A DNA stretch of 64,000 nucleotides from Pseudomonas sp. GV071 (GTDB taxonomy: Bacteria; Pseudomonadota; Gammaproteobacteria; Pseudomonadales; Pseudomonadaceae): NCBI RefSeq assembly GCF_003050835.1, contig NZ_QAOJ01000006.1:124001-188000 (forward strand), given 5' to 3'. Shown here one piece after another: positions 48,352-59,254 of this stretch. The notes beneath the pieces are model-generated. The model saw only the letters and a list, made by a program, of their open reading frames with translations. It was not told the DNA's origin and made no database searches. The position numbers and the translations under genes were made by a program. The number at the start of each line of letters is the position of its first letter. Positions within the stretch are counted from its first letter, which is position 1.

Positions 48352-48979
48352 GGGCACTGTGCTCCAGCCAACGCGCCAGCAACGGCGCCAGCTGTTCCAG
48401 GGGTTGGTAGCCATTGGTGAGCAAGGCCAGTTGGCCGTTGTGCTCGGCCAGCACCGTGGGGAAACCGGCAATGCCGAGGTTCTGCACCCACTCGAAGTCG
48501 GCAACGGTGGCAGCCAGGTCGGCAGCGCTGTCGAACGCGGCGGCAAACTCGATACGCGGCAAACCGGCGCGTTCGGCCAGCTCCACCAGCACGCTGGCCT
48601 GGGTGACGTCACGGCCTTCCACGTAAAACGCCTGTTGAATCAGCTTCACCAGCGGCCAGGCACTTTCGGCATCCAGGCGGCGCGCGGCCACCAGGGCGCG
48701 GCAAGCGGGCTCGGTGTCGTAGACAAACCCATCGGCCAGCGCCCCTTCAAAGGTGAAGGGCTGGCCGGTGCTGTCCTGCACCGAGTGCCAGTGTTCGAGG
48801 ATGTAGCGCTTGGTAGTCGGTTCCAGCGCAGCGGCCGTGCCGGCGCGTAAACCGCCGGCCACCAGATGGCTGCTCACCCCGGCCGCCTGGGCTTGCTGTG
48901 CCAGGGCGTCAAACACCGGAGCAAACCCCCAGCACCAGGAACACATCGGGTCCATCACGTAGATCAGACGCGCTTGCAT
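48344..48979 (-). CDS. DsbA/FrnE-like thiol oxidoreductase
   Basis: Cytoplasmic DsbA-fold protein of 211 residues without signal peptide. Active site CSWC in YVMDPMCSWCWGFAPVFDAL (residues 12-16), insertion helices, and the cis-proline region GIAGFPTVLAEH. It is of the FrnE-type family, with unknown target. Overlaps the ABC exporter start by 8 bp, so both are co-translated. Confidence 0.88.
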   Translation of the reverse strand: MQARLIYVMDPMCSWCWGFAPVFDALAQQAQAAGVSSHLVAGGLRAGTAAALEPTTKRYILEHWHSVQDSTGQPFTFEGALADGFVYDTEPACRALVAARRLDAESAWPLVKLIQQAFYVEGRDVTQASVLVELAERAGLPRIEFAAAFDSAADLAATVADFEWVQNLGIAGFPTVLAEHNGQLALLTNGYQPLEQLAPLLARWLEHSAHA

Positions 48980-49033
48980 GCTAAGGCTCCATTGGCCGGG
49001 ACAACGAAAGGGGAAAGGCGTGAGGTCGCGCGA

Positions 49034-49972
49034 TCAGTCGCGGCCTTTGTCCCGAGGGTTATAGCCCAGAGGATGGGGTTGGTTGCGGGCTTTGGCCAGT
49101 TCGATCTGCTTCTGCCGCTCACGCGCGCCGGCGCGGGTTTTCTCGCTGAGGCTGTCCCAGCAATGCGGGCAGCTGACGCCGGGCACGTAGTGCGGCGACA
49201 GGCGATCTTCAGTCGAAATTGGAATGCGGCAGGCGTGGCACTGGTCGTACTCACCTTCGCTCAGGTCATGGCGCACGGTGACGCGGTTGTCGAAGACAAA
49301 GCAGTCACCCTTCCACAGGGTCTGGTCCTGCGGCACTTCTTCCAGGTACTTGAGAATGCCGCCCTTGAGGTGGAACACCTCGTCAAAACCTTGGCCGAGC
49401 ATGTAACTGGAGGCTTTCTCACAGCGGATGCCGCCAGTGCAGAACATCGCCACTTTCTTGTGCTTGGCCGGGTCGAAGTTGGCTTTGATGTACTCGGGGA
49501 AGTCGCGGAAGCTTTTGGTCTTCGGGTCTTGCGCGCCTTCGAAGGTGCCGATGGCCACTTCGTAGTCGTTGCGGGTGTCGATCAGCAGCACTTCGGGGTC
49601 GGAGATCAGCGCGTTCCAGTCTTGCGGCTCGACGTAGGTGCCCACTTGCAAGTTGGGGTCCACGCCCGGCACGCCGAGGGTGACGATCTCTTTCTTCAGT
49701 TTGACCTTGGTGCGGTAGAACGGCTGCTCATCGCAGAACGACTCTTTGTGGTCGATGTCGATGAAGCGCGCATCGCGCTTGAGCCAGGCCAGCAGGCCGT
49801 CGATGCCTTCGCGGCTGCCGGAAACAGTACCGTTGATGCCTTCGAGGGCGATCAACAGAGTGCCTTTGATGCCGTTGTCGAGCATGGCTTGCAACAGCGG
49901 TTCGCGCAGCGCTTCGTAGTCGTTCAGGGTGACGAACTTATACAGCGCCGCCACGACGATATTCTGAGTCAT
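49034..49972 (-). CDS. trhO: tRNA uridine(34) hydroxylase TrhO (YceA), rhodanese domain
   Basis: Oxygen-dependent hydroxylase that makes 5-hydroxyuridine at tRNA position 34, first step to cmo5U/mcmo5U. The 312-residue protein has an N-terminal ferredoxin-like domain ([16 protein letters not shown]), a rhodanese domain with the catalytic loop [14 protein letters not shown], and a C-terminal cysteine-rich part ([22 protein letters not shown]). ATG 49972 begins the family N-terminus. Confidence 0.95.
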   Translation of the reverse strand: MTQNIVVAALYKFVTLNDYEALREPLLQAMLDNGIKGTLLIALEGINGTVSGSREGIDGLLAWLKRDARFIDIDHKESFCDEQPFYRTKVKLKKEIVTLGVPGVDPNLQVGTYVEPQDWNALISDPEVLLIDTRNDYEVAIGTFEGAQDPKTKSFRDFPEYIKANFDPAKHKKVAMFCTGGIRCEKASSYMLGQGFDEVFHLKGGILKYLEEVPQDQTLWKGDCFVFDNRVTVRHDLSEGEYDQCHACRIPISTEDRLSPHYVPGVSCPHCWDSLSEKTRAGARERQKQIELAKARNQPHPLGYNPRDKGRD

Positions 49973-50062
49973 GGGGGTGTTTCTCCAGGTGGTCGCCCGC
50001 GTAAAGGGCGGACCGGGTTCTTTGTCCAAAATGGCGCCAGCTGGCGCGGCGCGCATTTTATG

Positions 50063-50180
50063 CGAGTTTCGGGTCGTCGGCCATGCTGCGTTGCGTCCTC
50101 GCTTTTAATGCTCACGTACGACAGTACGCTGCGCTTAAAAGCTGCGGGGCGCCTTGCCTGGCCTTAGCCCCGAAACTCTC
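50063..50180. repeat. Intergenic repeat family B, copy 3
   Basis: Ends CGAGTTTCGGG and CCCGAAACTCTCGG with inner GTCGGCCATGCTGCG and GGCGCCTTGCCTGGCC pair around GCTCACGTACGACAGTACGC. It fills most of the 302-bp gap between trhO and bolA. Confidence 0.8.
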
Positions 50181-50210
50181 GGTTTGCGGCGCCTGCGTAG
50201 ATCAAAAGCA

Positions 50211-50252
50211 CAAAAAAAGCCGCCGCTTGATCACTCAAGCGGCGGCTTTTTG
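50211..50252 (-). terminator. Terminator behind bolA
   Basis: GCCGCCGCTTGA / TCAAGCGGCGGC with loop of 4 and runs of A and T on either side; closes the DUF2059-bolA transcript and works both ways. Confidence 0.93.
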
Positions 50253-50274
50253 TTCCGGAAGCTAGCGTAGCGGC

Positions 50275-50568
50275 TTAATGCCCGCCTGCGCAGGTCGGCG
50301 ACGCCGGGGCTGCTCCGGTGGCCGCCCACTCTTCCGGGGTGTAGGTGTGCAACGCCAAGGCATGCATCTGCCCCATCAGGTCGCCGAGGGTGGCGTAGAC
50401 CTTCTGGTGGCGCTTGACCGCATTCAGGCCGGCAAACGCCGGGGTTACCACCACGGCCTTGAAGTGGGTTTCCAGACCCCGGCTGTGCATATGACTTTCG
50501 TCCTGCACATCGACGAATTCGGGCTCGAGGGCCGCCAGGGTGGTTTGAATGCGTTCACGCATGCTCAT
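50275..50568 (-). CDS. bolA: BolA family protein
   Basis: Small protein of 97 residues that partners monothiol glutaredoxins in Fe-S cluster trafficking, also described as a stress morphogen. Motifs are VQDESHMHSRG, HFKAVVVTPAFAGLNAVKRHQ (with the conserved His) and VYATLGDLMGQMHALALHTYT. Start ATG 50568 has GGAG upstream. It lies 12 bp behind the DUF2059 gene. Confidence 0.93.
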   Translation of the reverse strand: MSMRERIQTTLAALEPEFVDVQDESHMHSRGLETHFKAVVVTPAFAGLNAVKRHQKVYATLGDLMGQMHALALHTYTPEEWAATGAAPASPTCAGGH

Positions 50569-50580
50569 GGGGAACTCCGA

Positions 50581-51123
50581 TCAAGGCTTTTTGGTAGCAG
50601 GAGCAGCAGCTTTGCCATCACCTTTGGCGGCGGCCGGGGCCAGCTCTTTGGTCATGTCGGCCAGCAGTTTGTTGACTTCCGGTACGGCAGTTTCCAGTTT
50701 GCCCTGGGCCATTTGTGCCGATTCAGCGGTTACGCGCGGCATGGTTTCCTGAACTTTCTTGCCCAGCGGCGACTGGTAGAAGGCGATCAGGTCTTTGAGT
50801 TCCTGTTCGCTGAAGCTCGAGGTGTAGAGCTTGACCATGTCGGGTTTGAGTTTGTCCCAGCCCACTGCTTTGTCCAGGGAAGCCTTGGCTTTGGCCTGGT
50901 AGGTTTCCAGTTGGGCTTTTTTCGATTCCGGGGCTTGAGCCTGGGCGAAACGTTGAGCGAAAAGTTGATCGACTTGGGCGTAGATCGGGGCGGTAAGTTT
51001 GTCCGCGTGGGCCAGTTTCAGAAAGGTTTCGGCGTTGGCAGCGTGGCTGGCGGCATCGGCGAAGACCTGGCCACTGAGGCAGATCATGAAGGCGGCAGTG
51101 CAAAGGCTACGAATCGGGGTCAT
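50581..51123 (-). CDS. DUF2059 periplasmic protein
   Basis: Secreted protein, 180 residues, of unknown function. Signal peptide IRSLCTAAFMICLSGQVFA, then the DUF2059 helical domain (SSFSEQELKDLIAFYQSPLG, GKKVQETMPRVTAESAQMAQ) and a lysine/alanine-rich tail. ATG 51123 starts the signal peptide. In an operon with bolA. Confidence 0.88.
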   Translation of the reverse strand: MTPIRSLCTAAFMICLSGQVFADAASHAANAETFLKLAHADKLTAPIYAQVDQLFAQRFAQAQAPESKKAQLETYQAKAKASLDKAVGWDKLKPDMVKLYTSSFSEQELKDLIAFYQSPLGKKVQETMPRVTAESAQMAQGKLETAVPEVNKLLADMTKELAPAAAKGDGKAAAPATKKP

Positions 51124-51447
51124 GGTATTTCCTTGGTAGGGGTACGAATGAAATCTACAGGTAAAGGCGAATCCCGGAGGCTGGGCATTCTGCGCGTTGG
51201 TTGGACCCGGCTCAAGCCGCAGGGTTGCAGGATCAGGTCTTATACGAAAATGCATACACGTTATGAAGCCGCCCCGTTGGTCCGCAAGCCAATTGCCAGT
51301 ACTTGCCTCATAACCCTTCGGGAGTGCATTCTTCGCGCCAACAATTTGGCAGCCTCCCGGGTATAAATTAGCAAGCGCTGTAAAACCAACGCACTGCTTT
51401 TATTACACAGCCCAACTTCTGGCCTGCCCCCATTCAGCAACACACGG
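51124..51447. promoter_or_regulatory. Gap between DUF2059 and DUF2804 genes
   Basis: 324 bp between divergent genes that hold the promoters of both. AT-rich stretch at 51350-51410. I see no repeat and no convincing gene. Confidence 0.4.
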
Positions 51448-52470
51448 ATGTGTTCGATGAGCAACCTCAGCCCCGCCTTCGCGACCGACCCCTGGCAGCC
51501 CTTGTGCGACGCCAAAGGTCAATTGCTGCCTGCTTCGATAGGCTGGTCCAGCCGCCCGCATATCCACTGTGCCCTGCCCGGCCATTACGGTCGGCGCAAA
51601 CGCTGGAACCACTGGTGCATCACCACCCCCACCTGGATGCTGTCGCTGACAGTCGCCGACCTCGACTACCTGGGTTATGGCGCGGTGTATTTCCTCGACC
51701 TGCAAACCGGTCGCTCCGTCGCCCACACCCAGCTTCGGCCGTTTGCCCGCGGCTGCAAACTGCCCGACACACCGCTGCAAGGGCATTTTTTCCAGCACCC
51801 GCGGCTGCAGATTCGCGTCAATGAACACCAAGGTCGCGCGCGCCTGGTGGCCACCGTGCCGGATATCGGTGGGCAGACCCTGCAAGTGGCTCTCGATGTG
51901 CAGCGCCCCGCACACCTCGACTCGGTCAACCTGGTGGTACCGTTCAACCAGGGCGGCTTCCACGCCACCTCGCGGCATGTCGGCTTGCCGGTGTCGGGCG
52001 ACGTGCAATTGGGCCACACCCATTACCGCTGCCAGCCGGGACAAAGTTTCGCCGCCCTGGATTTCGGCCGCGGCGTGTGGCCACTGAACACCCATTGGAC
52101 CCGCGCAGCCTTCGCCGCTCCTGGTGGCATCGCCGGTAACTTCGGCTCCGGCTGGACCGACCACACCGGCCTGTCCGAAAACGCCCTGTGGTTCGGCGGC
52201 GAACTGCTGCACGTCACCCGCCCTGTGACCATCGCCGGCAACCCGCAAAACCCCTCCGCGCCCTGGCACCTGAGCAGCGAAGATGAACGTTTGGCGCTGG
52301 TCTTCACCCCTCGCCAGCAGCATATCGCCCGGCCAAAACTGGGCCCCTTCCATGCCGAAACCCGTCAGTGGTTCGGCCAGTTCGACGGCGTGTTGCGCGG
52401 CCCCAAGGGCGAGCGCGTGCCGGTCGATGGAGCCCTCGGCTGGCTCGGCACCACCAATGCCCGCTGGTGA
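51448..52470 (+). CDS. DUF2804 protein
   Basis: Protein of 340 residues of the DUF2804 family, of unknown function. Tryptophan- and histidine-rich motifs such as KRWNHWCITTPTWMLSLTVAD, LGYGAVYFLDLQTG and TWTDHTG-like ENALWFGGELLHV suggest a large beta-rich lipid- or carbohydrate-related fold, without evidence of activity. Starts ATG 51448 or ATG 51457 are both possible. It precedes fumC by 99 bp in the same direction. Confidence 0.8.
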   Translation: MCSMSNLSPAFATDPWQPLCDAKGQLLPASIGWSSRPHIHCALPGHYGRRKRWNHWCITTPTWMLSLTVADLDYLGYGAVYFLDLQTGRSVAHTQLRPFARGCKLPDTPLQGHFFQHPRLQIRVNEHQGRARLVATVPDIGGQTLQVALDVQRPAHLDSVNLVVPFNQGGFHATSRHVGLPVSGDVQLGHTHYRCQPGQSFAALDFGRGVWPLNTHWTRAAFAAPGGIAGNFGSGWTDHTGLSENALWFGGELLHVTRPVTIAGNPQNPSAPWHLSSEDERLALVFTPRQQHIARPKLGPFHAETRQWFGQFDGVLRGPKGERVPVDGALGWLGTTNARW

Positions 52471-52569
52471 TCGCTGCGTGCCAAGCGCGGTAACGATTTA
52501 TCCGCACTCGATGGAACCAGCCCGCCAGCACAACGCCTAAACTGCCGGAACAGTCCGCGGAGAGAAACC

Positions 52570-53956
<1,387 letters not shown>

Positions 53957-53964
<8 letters not shown>

Positions 53965-54577
53965 TGAGGTCAAGAGTGGGGCAACGCCACTGGAAGGCGA
54001 CGGCAAGCGAATTCTGCTGATTCTGGGCACGCCCAAGGGCAGCAGTTTCTGCAACGCCCTGGCCGAGGCCTATACCGTCGGTGCTCGCGGGCAGGGCCAT
54101 GTAGTGCGGCAGCTGAAGCTCGGCGAGTTGCAGTTCGACCCGATCCTGCGCGACGGCTACGACCAGAGCCAAACCCTGGAACCCGATCTGCTCGAAGCCC
54201 AGCGACAGATCCACTGGGCCGAGCACCTGGTGTTCGTCTACCCAGTCTGGTGGGGTGGCATTCCGGCGCTGCTCAAAGGCTTTTTCGACCGCACCTTGCT
54301 GCCCGGCTTCGCCTTCAAATACCGCAACCGCTCGCAGCTCTGGGACAAGCTGCTGACCGGGCGCACGGCAGACCTGCTGGTGACCATGGACACCCCGGTG
54401 TGGTACTTCCGCTGGATTTACGCCGCCCCGGCACACCGGCAAATGACCCGCACCATTCTTGGCTTCTGCGGGATCAAGACTCGCCGCCTGGCGCAGTTCT
54501 CGCCGATCCGCCCCTCCACCGAAACCCAGCGCCAGGCGTGGTTGCGCAAGGCGGAATTGCTGGGCTCCAGGGTGTAA
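53957..54577 (+). CDS. NAD(P)H dehydrogenase (quinone)-like flavodoxin-fold protein
   Basis: Flavodoxin-2 family reductase of 206 residues, similar to MdaB/KefF-type quinone reductases. FMN-binding [19 protein letters not shown] near the start and [40 protein letters not shown] 53957 lies inside the fumC 3' end, so it is translationally coupled. May protect against quinones; the link to fumarase is unexplained. Confidence 0.85.
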
Positions 54578-54578
54578 C

Positions 54579-54670
54579 TCGTAGGATGGGTGGGGCCGCC
54601 TAGGCGAGCGCAGCGAAACCCATCGTCACGCGAATCGATGGGTTTCGCTGCGCTCTACCCATCCTACGAG
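54579..54670. repeat. Inverted repeat, family E
   Basis: CTCGTAGGATGGGT (54579-54592) and its perfect inverse ACCCATCCTACGAG (54657-54670), with inner arms GCGCAGCGAAACCCATCG and CGATGGGTTTCGCTGCGC. The right arm supplies the stop codon of the EamA transporter gene. Confidence 0.85.
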
Positions 54671-55608
54671 CGGCGAGCGCGCAGGGTGGCCATTAGCGAT
54701 GGCCCAATCGCGGTCACCGCCGAGCCCAGCACCACCATCACCGCCCCCACATACGCCAGCCAGTTGATCTGCTCCGGGTGCACGTAGTCCGGCCACAGCT
54801 GCGCCGCCAAGGCCACCGAGGCAAAGGTCACCAGTGGCGTGATAGCCAAGGTGGCGCTGACCCGCGAACCTTCCCAATGCGCCAGCGCTTCGGCAAAGGC
54901 GCCATAGGCCACCAGGGTGTTCAGGCAGCAGGCCAGCAGCAGCCAGAACTGCAGCGGGCTCAGTTGCAGCACCTGCGCCGGGTGCGCCCAAGGGGTGAGC
55001 AAGGCGGCGCAGGCGAGGTAGATCACCATCATCACTTGCATGGAATTCCAGCGCGTCAGCAACTGCTTCTGCGCCAGGCCGTAGAAGGTCCACACGAAAG
55101 CCGCCAATAACACCGTCAACACCCCGACCGTGTAAGTGCCGAGCGAGGTCAGGAGCTCGTGCAGGCGCTGATTGAAGAACAGGCCAAAACCGAGGATCAG
55201 CACCGCCAGCCCGATGGCCTGGCCCATGCTGAAGCGCTCGTGAAACAGCCACACGCTGCCGAGCAGAAACAGAATGGGCGCCACCTGAATCACCAACTGC
55301 GTGGTGCCAGGGCTAAGTACTTGAAGGCCCAGCAGGTAGAGCACGTAGTTGCCGATCAGACCCAACACCGCCACCAGCAGCAACCAGCGGCCATTGCCAC
55401 CGAGCAGGCGAAAATCCGGCAAACTCCGGGTGATGGTCAGGTACACAAGCAGCAGGGAGCCGGAGACGATCAGGCGGTACCAGGTGACGGTAATCGGGTC
55501 CATTACCTTCAACACTTCTTTCAGCTGAATCGGTAATACGCCCCACAGCACTGCGGTAAGCAGCGCCAGGAGCAGGCCGTAGACCCACCGGCCGGAAGAC
55601 GTATGCAT
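54664..55608 (-). CDS. EamA/DMT family transporter
   Basis: Ten-helix drug/metabolite transporter of 314 residues with two EamA domains (first WVYGLLLALLTAVLWGVLPI, second YTVGVLTVLLAAFVWTFYGL). The substrate is unknown; relatives export amino acids or metabolites. ATG 55608 follows GAGG. The last codons and stop lie in the inverted repeat. Confidence 0.88.
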   Translation of the reverse strand: MHTSSGRWVYGLLLALLTAVLWGVLPIQLKEVLKVMDPITVTWYRLIVSGSLLLVYLTITRSLPDFRLLGGNGRWLLLVAVLGLIGNYVLYLLGLQVLSPGTTQLVIQVAPILFLLGSVWLFHERFSMGQAIGLAVLILGFGLFFNQRLHELLTSLGTYTVGVLTVLLAAFVWTFYGLAQKQLLTRWNSMQVMMVIYLACAALLTPWAHPAQVLQLSPLQFWLLLACCLNTLVAYGAFAEALAHWEGSRVSATLAITPLVTFASVALAAQLWPDYVHPEQINWLAYVGAVMVVLGSAVTAIGPSLMATLRARRS

Positions 55609-55725
55609 GACAGCCTCAATCGAGCTAAACGCGCAGCACATGCTGGCAAAGCCGGCATTCTAGGCGGCAGGGCATTTATATACACCGCACAGTTGTGGGG
55701 TTGAACTGTATGGCTGCCCTATTAA

Positions 55726-55827
55726 CGTCGTCCCAGCGCAGGCTGGGACCCAGAATTTCGGCTGTGAGGACTCGCTATGCTCCCCCTGGAACAGCCTGGA
55801 TCCCAGCCTGCGCTGGGATGACGGCGG
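55726..55827. repeat. Intergenic repeat family C, copy 2
   Basis: Left CGTCGTCCCAGCGCAGGCTG from 55726 and right GATCCCAGCCTGCGCTGGGA up to 55827 are near-perfect inverse copies around a 41-bp loop. In the 380-bp gap upstream of the EamA and DUF6316 genes; the rest of the gap holds their promoters. Confidence 0.82.
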
Positions 55828-55988
55828 TTTGCACTCAGACCCCGTCAGCGCCTTGACGCCAAATAAGCTTAAATTCAGCCAACAGGCGGCTATCTACGGC
55901 GAACAATCGACCATCTATCGCCATCCGGAGCAAATCTGCTGATTCTGATTAGACTCAAATCAGCCAACTCGCCTCTGGAGCTAACGCC

Positions 55989-56225
55989 ATGTTCAGCCAA
56001 CGCACGCAAGACCCAGCAGCCGGCACCCATTACCGCAGTGAGCGTGTCAGCGCGGTGAATGGCCAATACTTCTTCGCCACCCGGGAAGGCACCCTGGAAG
56101 GGCCCTACTTCACCCGGGTGGACGCCGAGCGGGAAATCGCCCTGTACGTGCGCCGGCAGATACAGGGTGACGACATCCTTGAAAGCCATTCCTTTGCTGA
56201 GCGGCATGGGGTGATTGGGCATTGA
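55989..56225 (+). CDS. DUF6316 small protein
   Basis: Short protein of 78 residues, cytoplasmic, aromatic in its middle (NGQYFFATREGTLEGPYFTR), with acidic and histidine-containing ends. It resembles the Pseudomonas DUF6316 family, of unknown role. GGAG 8 nt before ATG 55989. A bidirectional terminator follows. Confidence 0.78.
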   Translation: MFSQRTQDPAAGTHYRSERVSAVNGQYFFATREGTLEGPYFTRVDAEREIALYVRRQIQGDDILESHSFAERHGVIGH

Positions 56226-56275
56226 TAGACAACCCACCTGTGCTTCAGCCGCGAACCTTTGATTTTTCTGCCCAA

Positions 56276-56306
56276 TAAAAAACCGCGCCGGAGCGCGGTT
56301 TTTTTA
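56276..56306. terminator. Bidirectional terminator
   Basis: AACCGCGC-CGGA-GCGCGGTT with A-run and T-run, between the convergent DUF6316 and thiolase genes. Confidence 0.92.
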
Positions 56307-56320
56307 TGCGGCGAAAACGC

Positions 56321-57505
56321 TTATTTGTAGACCTCGAAAAGCCCGGTGGCGCCCATACCACCACCTACGCACATAGTCACGATGCCGTAACGTTTGCCAC
56401 GACGACGCAGCTCACGCACCAGATGGCCGACCTGGCGCGAGCCGGTCATACCAAACGGATGACCAATGGAGATCGAGCCGCCGTTGACGTTGTATTTCTC
56501 GTTGTCGATCTTGAGGAAGTCGCGGGCATACAGGCACTGCGAGGCGAAGGCTTCGTTCAGTTCCCACAGGTCGATGTCGTCCACTTCCAGGCCACGGGCC
56601 TTCAGCAGTTTCGGCACCGAGTACACCGGGCCAATGCCCATTTCGTCAGGCTCGCAGCCAGCCACGGTGAAACCACGGAAGTACGCCAGCGGCTCCAGGC
56701 CCAGCTCCTTGGCTTTATCCAGGCTCATTACCAAGGTCATGGACGCGCCGTCAGACAGCTGCGAGGCGTTACCGGCAGTCACCGAACCGTCTTCAGCGAA
56801 CACCGGCTTGAGGCCTTGCAGGCTGGCCAGGGTAGTGTCGGCACGGTTGCAGTCGTCGCGATCGACCACGCCTTCAACAATGGATTTCTCGCCGGTGGCT
56901 TTGTCTTCCACTTGGTACTTGACCGCCATCGGTACGATTTCGTCGTCGAACAGGCCTTCAGCCTGAGCACGAGCGGTGCGTTGCTGGCTTTGCAGGGCGT
57001 AGGCGTCCTGCTGCTCACGGGTGACGTTGTAGCGACGGGCGACGATTTCAGCAGTCTGGCCCATCGGGTAGTAGATGCCCGGTACGTTGGCTTTCAGCAC
57101 CGGGTTGATCAGGTTGTCGGTGTTGACGCTTTTCATCGTCAGGGTGATCGACTCGACGCCGCCGGCAACGATGATGTCGCTGCAACCGGATGCAATCTGG
57201 TTGGCCGCAATGGCGATGGCCTGCAGGCCCGAAGAGCAGAAACGGTTGAGGGTCATGCCCGCCACCTGGGTGCCCAGGCCCGACAGCACGGCCACGTTAC
57301 GGCCGATGTTGTAGCCCTGCGCGCCTTCGTTGGAGCCGGCGCCGACGATGCAGTCTTCGACCGAAGCCGGGTCGATCTTGTTGCGTTCCAGCAGGGCATT
57401 CACGCAATGCGCAGCCATGTCGTCCGGACGGGTCAGGTTGAACTTGCCACGGAAGGACTTGGCCAGGCCAGTCCGCACGCTGTCGACGATCACTACTTCA
57501 CGCAT
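56321..57505 (-). CDS. Thiolase (acetyl-CoA C-acetyltransferase type)
   Basis: Thiolase of 394 residues, acting on acetoacetyl-CoA or a longer 3-ketoacyl-CoA. Catalytic residues: Cys in TLNRFCSSGLQAIA, His in SISIGHPFGMTGSR and Cys in MCVGGGMGATGLF. ATG 57505 has GAGG 6 nt upstream. No beta-oxidation partner is adjacent, so the chain length is open. Confidence 0.92.
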   Translation of the reverse strand: MREVVIVDSVRTGLAKSFRGKFNLTRPDDMAAHCVNALLERNKIDPASVEDCIVGAGSNEGAQGYNIGRNVAVLSGLGTQVAGMTLNRFCSSGLQAIAIAANQIASGCSDIIVAGGVESITLTMKSVNTDNLINPVLKANVPGIYYPMGQTAEIVARRYNVTREQQDAYALQSQQRTARAQAEGLFDDEIVPMAVKYQVEDKATGEKSIVEGVVDRDDCNRADTTLASLQGLKPVFAEDGSVTAGNASQLSDGASMTLVMSLDKAKELGLEPLAYFRGFTVAGCEPDEMGIGPVYSVPKLLKARGLEVDDIDLWELNEAFASQCLYARDFLKIDNEKYNVNGGSISIGHPFGMTGSRQVGHLVRELRRRGKRYGIVTMCVGGGMGATGLFEVYK

Positions 57506-57651
57506 CACGCACCTCGTTTTGTTATTCGGGAAAAACCCCTGGGGGGTTCAGGGCTGGAGTGCAGCTGGCGCCTAGGATAAAACCGCCCCAACCGGCAGGG
57601 CGATGATTATTCATCCCGTGTATGCGCCTTGATCCCCGCCTGATTTGCCAG

Positions 57652-59139
57652 TCAATCGCGGTTGATCGCCCGCTCCAGGGCATCGTTGATGGTGCGCAGC
57701 ACTTTCACCCGGGCAAAGCGCTTGTCGTTGGCCTCCACCAGGGTCCAGGGCGCCAGCTCGGTGCTGGTGCGGTCAACCATGTCTTCCACGGCATTGGCGT
57801 ATTGCGGCCATTTTTCCCGGTTGCGCCAGTCTTCTTCGGTGATCTTGAAGCGCTTGAAGGCGATCTTTTCCCGCTCCTGGAAACGCTCCAGCTGAGTTTC
57901 CGAATCGATCGACAGCCAGAACTTCACCACGACCACACCGGCGTTACTCAGCTGTTCTTCAAAGTCGTTGATCTCGCCATAGGCCCGCAACCAATCGGCC
58001 GGGGTGCAGAAACCTTCGACTCGCTCCACCAACACGCGGCCATACCAGGAGCGGTCGAACACGGTGAATTTGCCGCGCGCCGGAATGTGCCGCCAGAAGC
58101 GCCACAAATACGGCTGCGCGCGCTCTTCCTCAGTGGGCGCAGCAATCGGCACGATGCGGTATTGGCGGGGGTCGAGGGCCGCCGCCACCCGGCGAATCGC
58201 ACCGCCCTTGCCAGCCGCGTCGTTGCCTTCGAACACTGTCACCAGCGAATGCTTGCGAAAGCGTTTGTCGCGCACCAGCCCGGCCAGGCGCGCCTGCTCG
58301 CTGGCCAACTGCTTCTGGTAGCTGTCTTTGTCCAGACGCTGGCTGAGGTCGAGGCTGCCGAGCAGGCTGCGGTTGTCGATGCTGACATTGGCCGGCCCGG
58401 CATGAGGGTGGCGCTGCTCGCGTTTCTCGGTTTTCAACGCGGTCTGCAGGCCCTCGAGCAGAATCTTTGCCACGGTAAGGTTGCGGTAGTTTTCGTCAGC
58501 GCCCTCCACCACATACCAGGGCGCGTAGTCGCGGCTGGTGCGGTGCAGCACACGCTCACCAAAACGCACGAAACGGTCGTAGGTTTCGGTCTGCGCCCAA
58601 TCCAGCGGGCTCAGGCGCCAACTGCGTTCGGGGTCGTCTTTGAGGTTTTTCAGGCGGGCTTTCATCTGTTTCTTCGACAGGTGAAACCAGAATTTGAAGA
58701 TCAGCGCGCCTTCGTCGCAGAGCATGCGTTCAAGGTTTTCCGCGCCAATGATGGCCTGATCCAGCACCGCATCCTTGAAATGGCCATCGACCCGGCCCTG
58801 GATCATCTGGCTGTACCAGTTGCCGAAAAAGATCCCCATGCGCCCCTTCGGCGGCAGCTGGCGCCAGTAGCGCCAGGCCGGCGGATGGGCCAGCTCTTCA
58901 TCGGTTTGCTGGTCGAAGGTGCACACCTGAATCAGCCTTGGGTCCATCCACTCGTTAAGCAGCTTGATGGTCTCGCCTTTGCCGGCGCCTTCGATGCCAT
59001 TGATCAGCACAATCACCGGAAAACGCGCCTGCTGCTGCAACTCGAACTGGGCGTCCAGCAACGCCTCGCGTAGCGCTGGCAGCGCGGCTTCGTAATCTTC
59101 CTTGTCGATGGCGTGACCAATTTCGGCGGACTCAAACAT
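57652..59139 (-). CDS. pap: Polyphosphate:AMP phosphotransferase (two-domain PPK2)
   Basis: Makes ADP from AMP with polyphosphate as donor. The 495-residue protein has two PPK2 domains, each with a Walker A: NGIEGAGKGE (residues about 48-57) and EGNDAAGKGG (about 300-310). Each has the lid-module arginines and WF(W)R patterns (FWRHIPARGKFTVFDRSWYG). Two domains define class II PPK2. Start ATG 59139 has GAGG 4 nt upstream. Confidence 0.93.
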   Translation of the reverse strand: MFESAEIGHAIDKEDYEAALPALREALLDAQFELQQQARFPVIVLINGIEGAGKGETIKLLNEWMDPRLIQVCTFDQQTDEELAHPPAWRYWRQLPPKGRMGIFFGNWYSQMIQGRVDGHFKDAVLDQAIIGAENLERMLCDEGALIFKFWFHLSKKQMKARLKNLKDDPERSWRLSPLDWAQTETYDRFVRFGERVLHRTSRDYAPWYVVEGADENYRNLTVAKILLEGLQTALKTEKREQRHPHAGPANVSIDNRSLLGSLDLSQRLDKDSYQKQLASEQARLAGLVRDKRFRKHSLVTVFEGNDAAGKGGAIRRVAAALDPRQYRIVPIAAPTEEERAQPYLWRFWRHIPARGKFTVFDRSWYGRVLVERVEGFCTPADWLRAYGEINDFEEQLSNAGVVVVKFWLSIDSETQLERFQEREKIAFKRFKITEEDWRNREKWPQYANAVEDMVDRTSTELAPWTLVEANDKRFARVKVLRTINDALERAINRD

Positions 59140-59254
59140 AAAACCTCGCTCCATTCCCGGACATGTTTGCCACAGCCTAGCGGATTGCGCCGCGCAAGCC
59201 ATGCGATGGATCAGGATCGGCTAGAATGCGCGCCTTGCCGCGCCAGAACCGACC

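Noticed and set aside
48351..48612. N-terminal extension of the ABC exporter frame
   Set aside because: This stretch is the DsbA-like gene read in another frame; the family N-terminus begins at 48351.
51450..51824. Alternative plus-strand frame of 124 codons overlapping the DUF2804 gene
   Set aside because: Arginine/proline-rich shadow frame; the DUF2804 frame has the family motifs.
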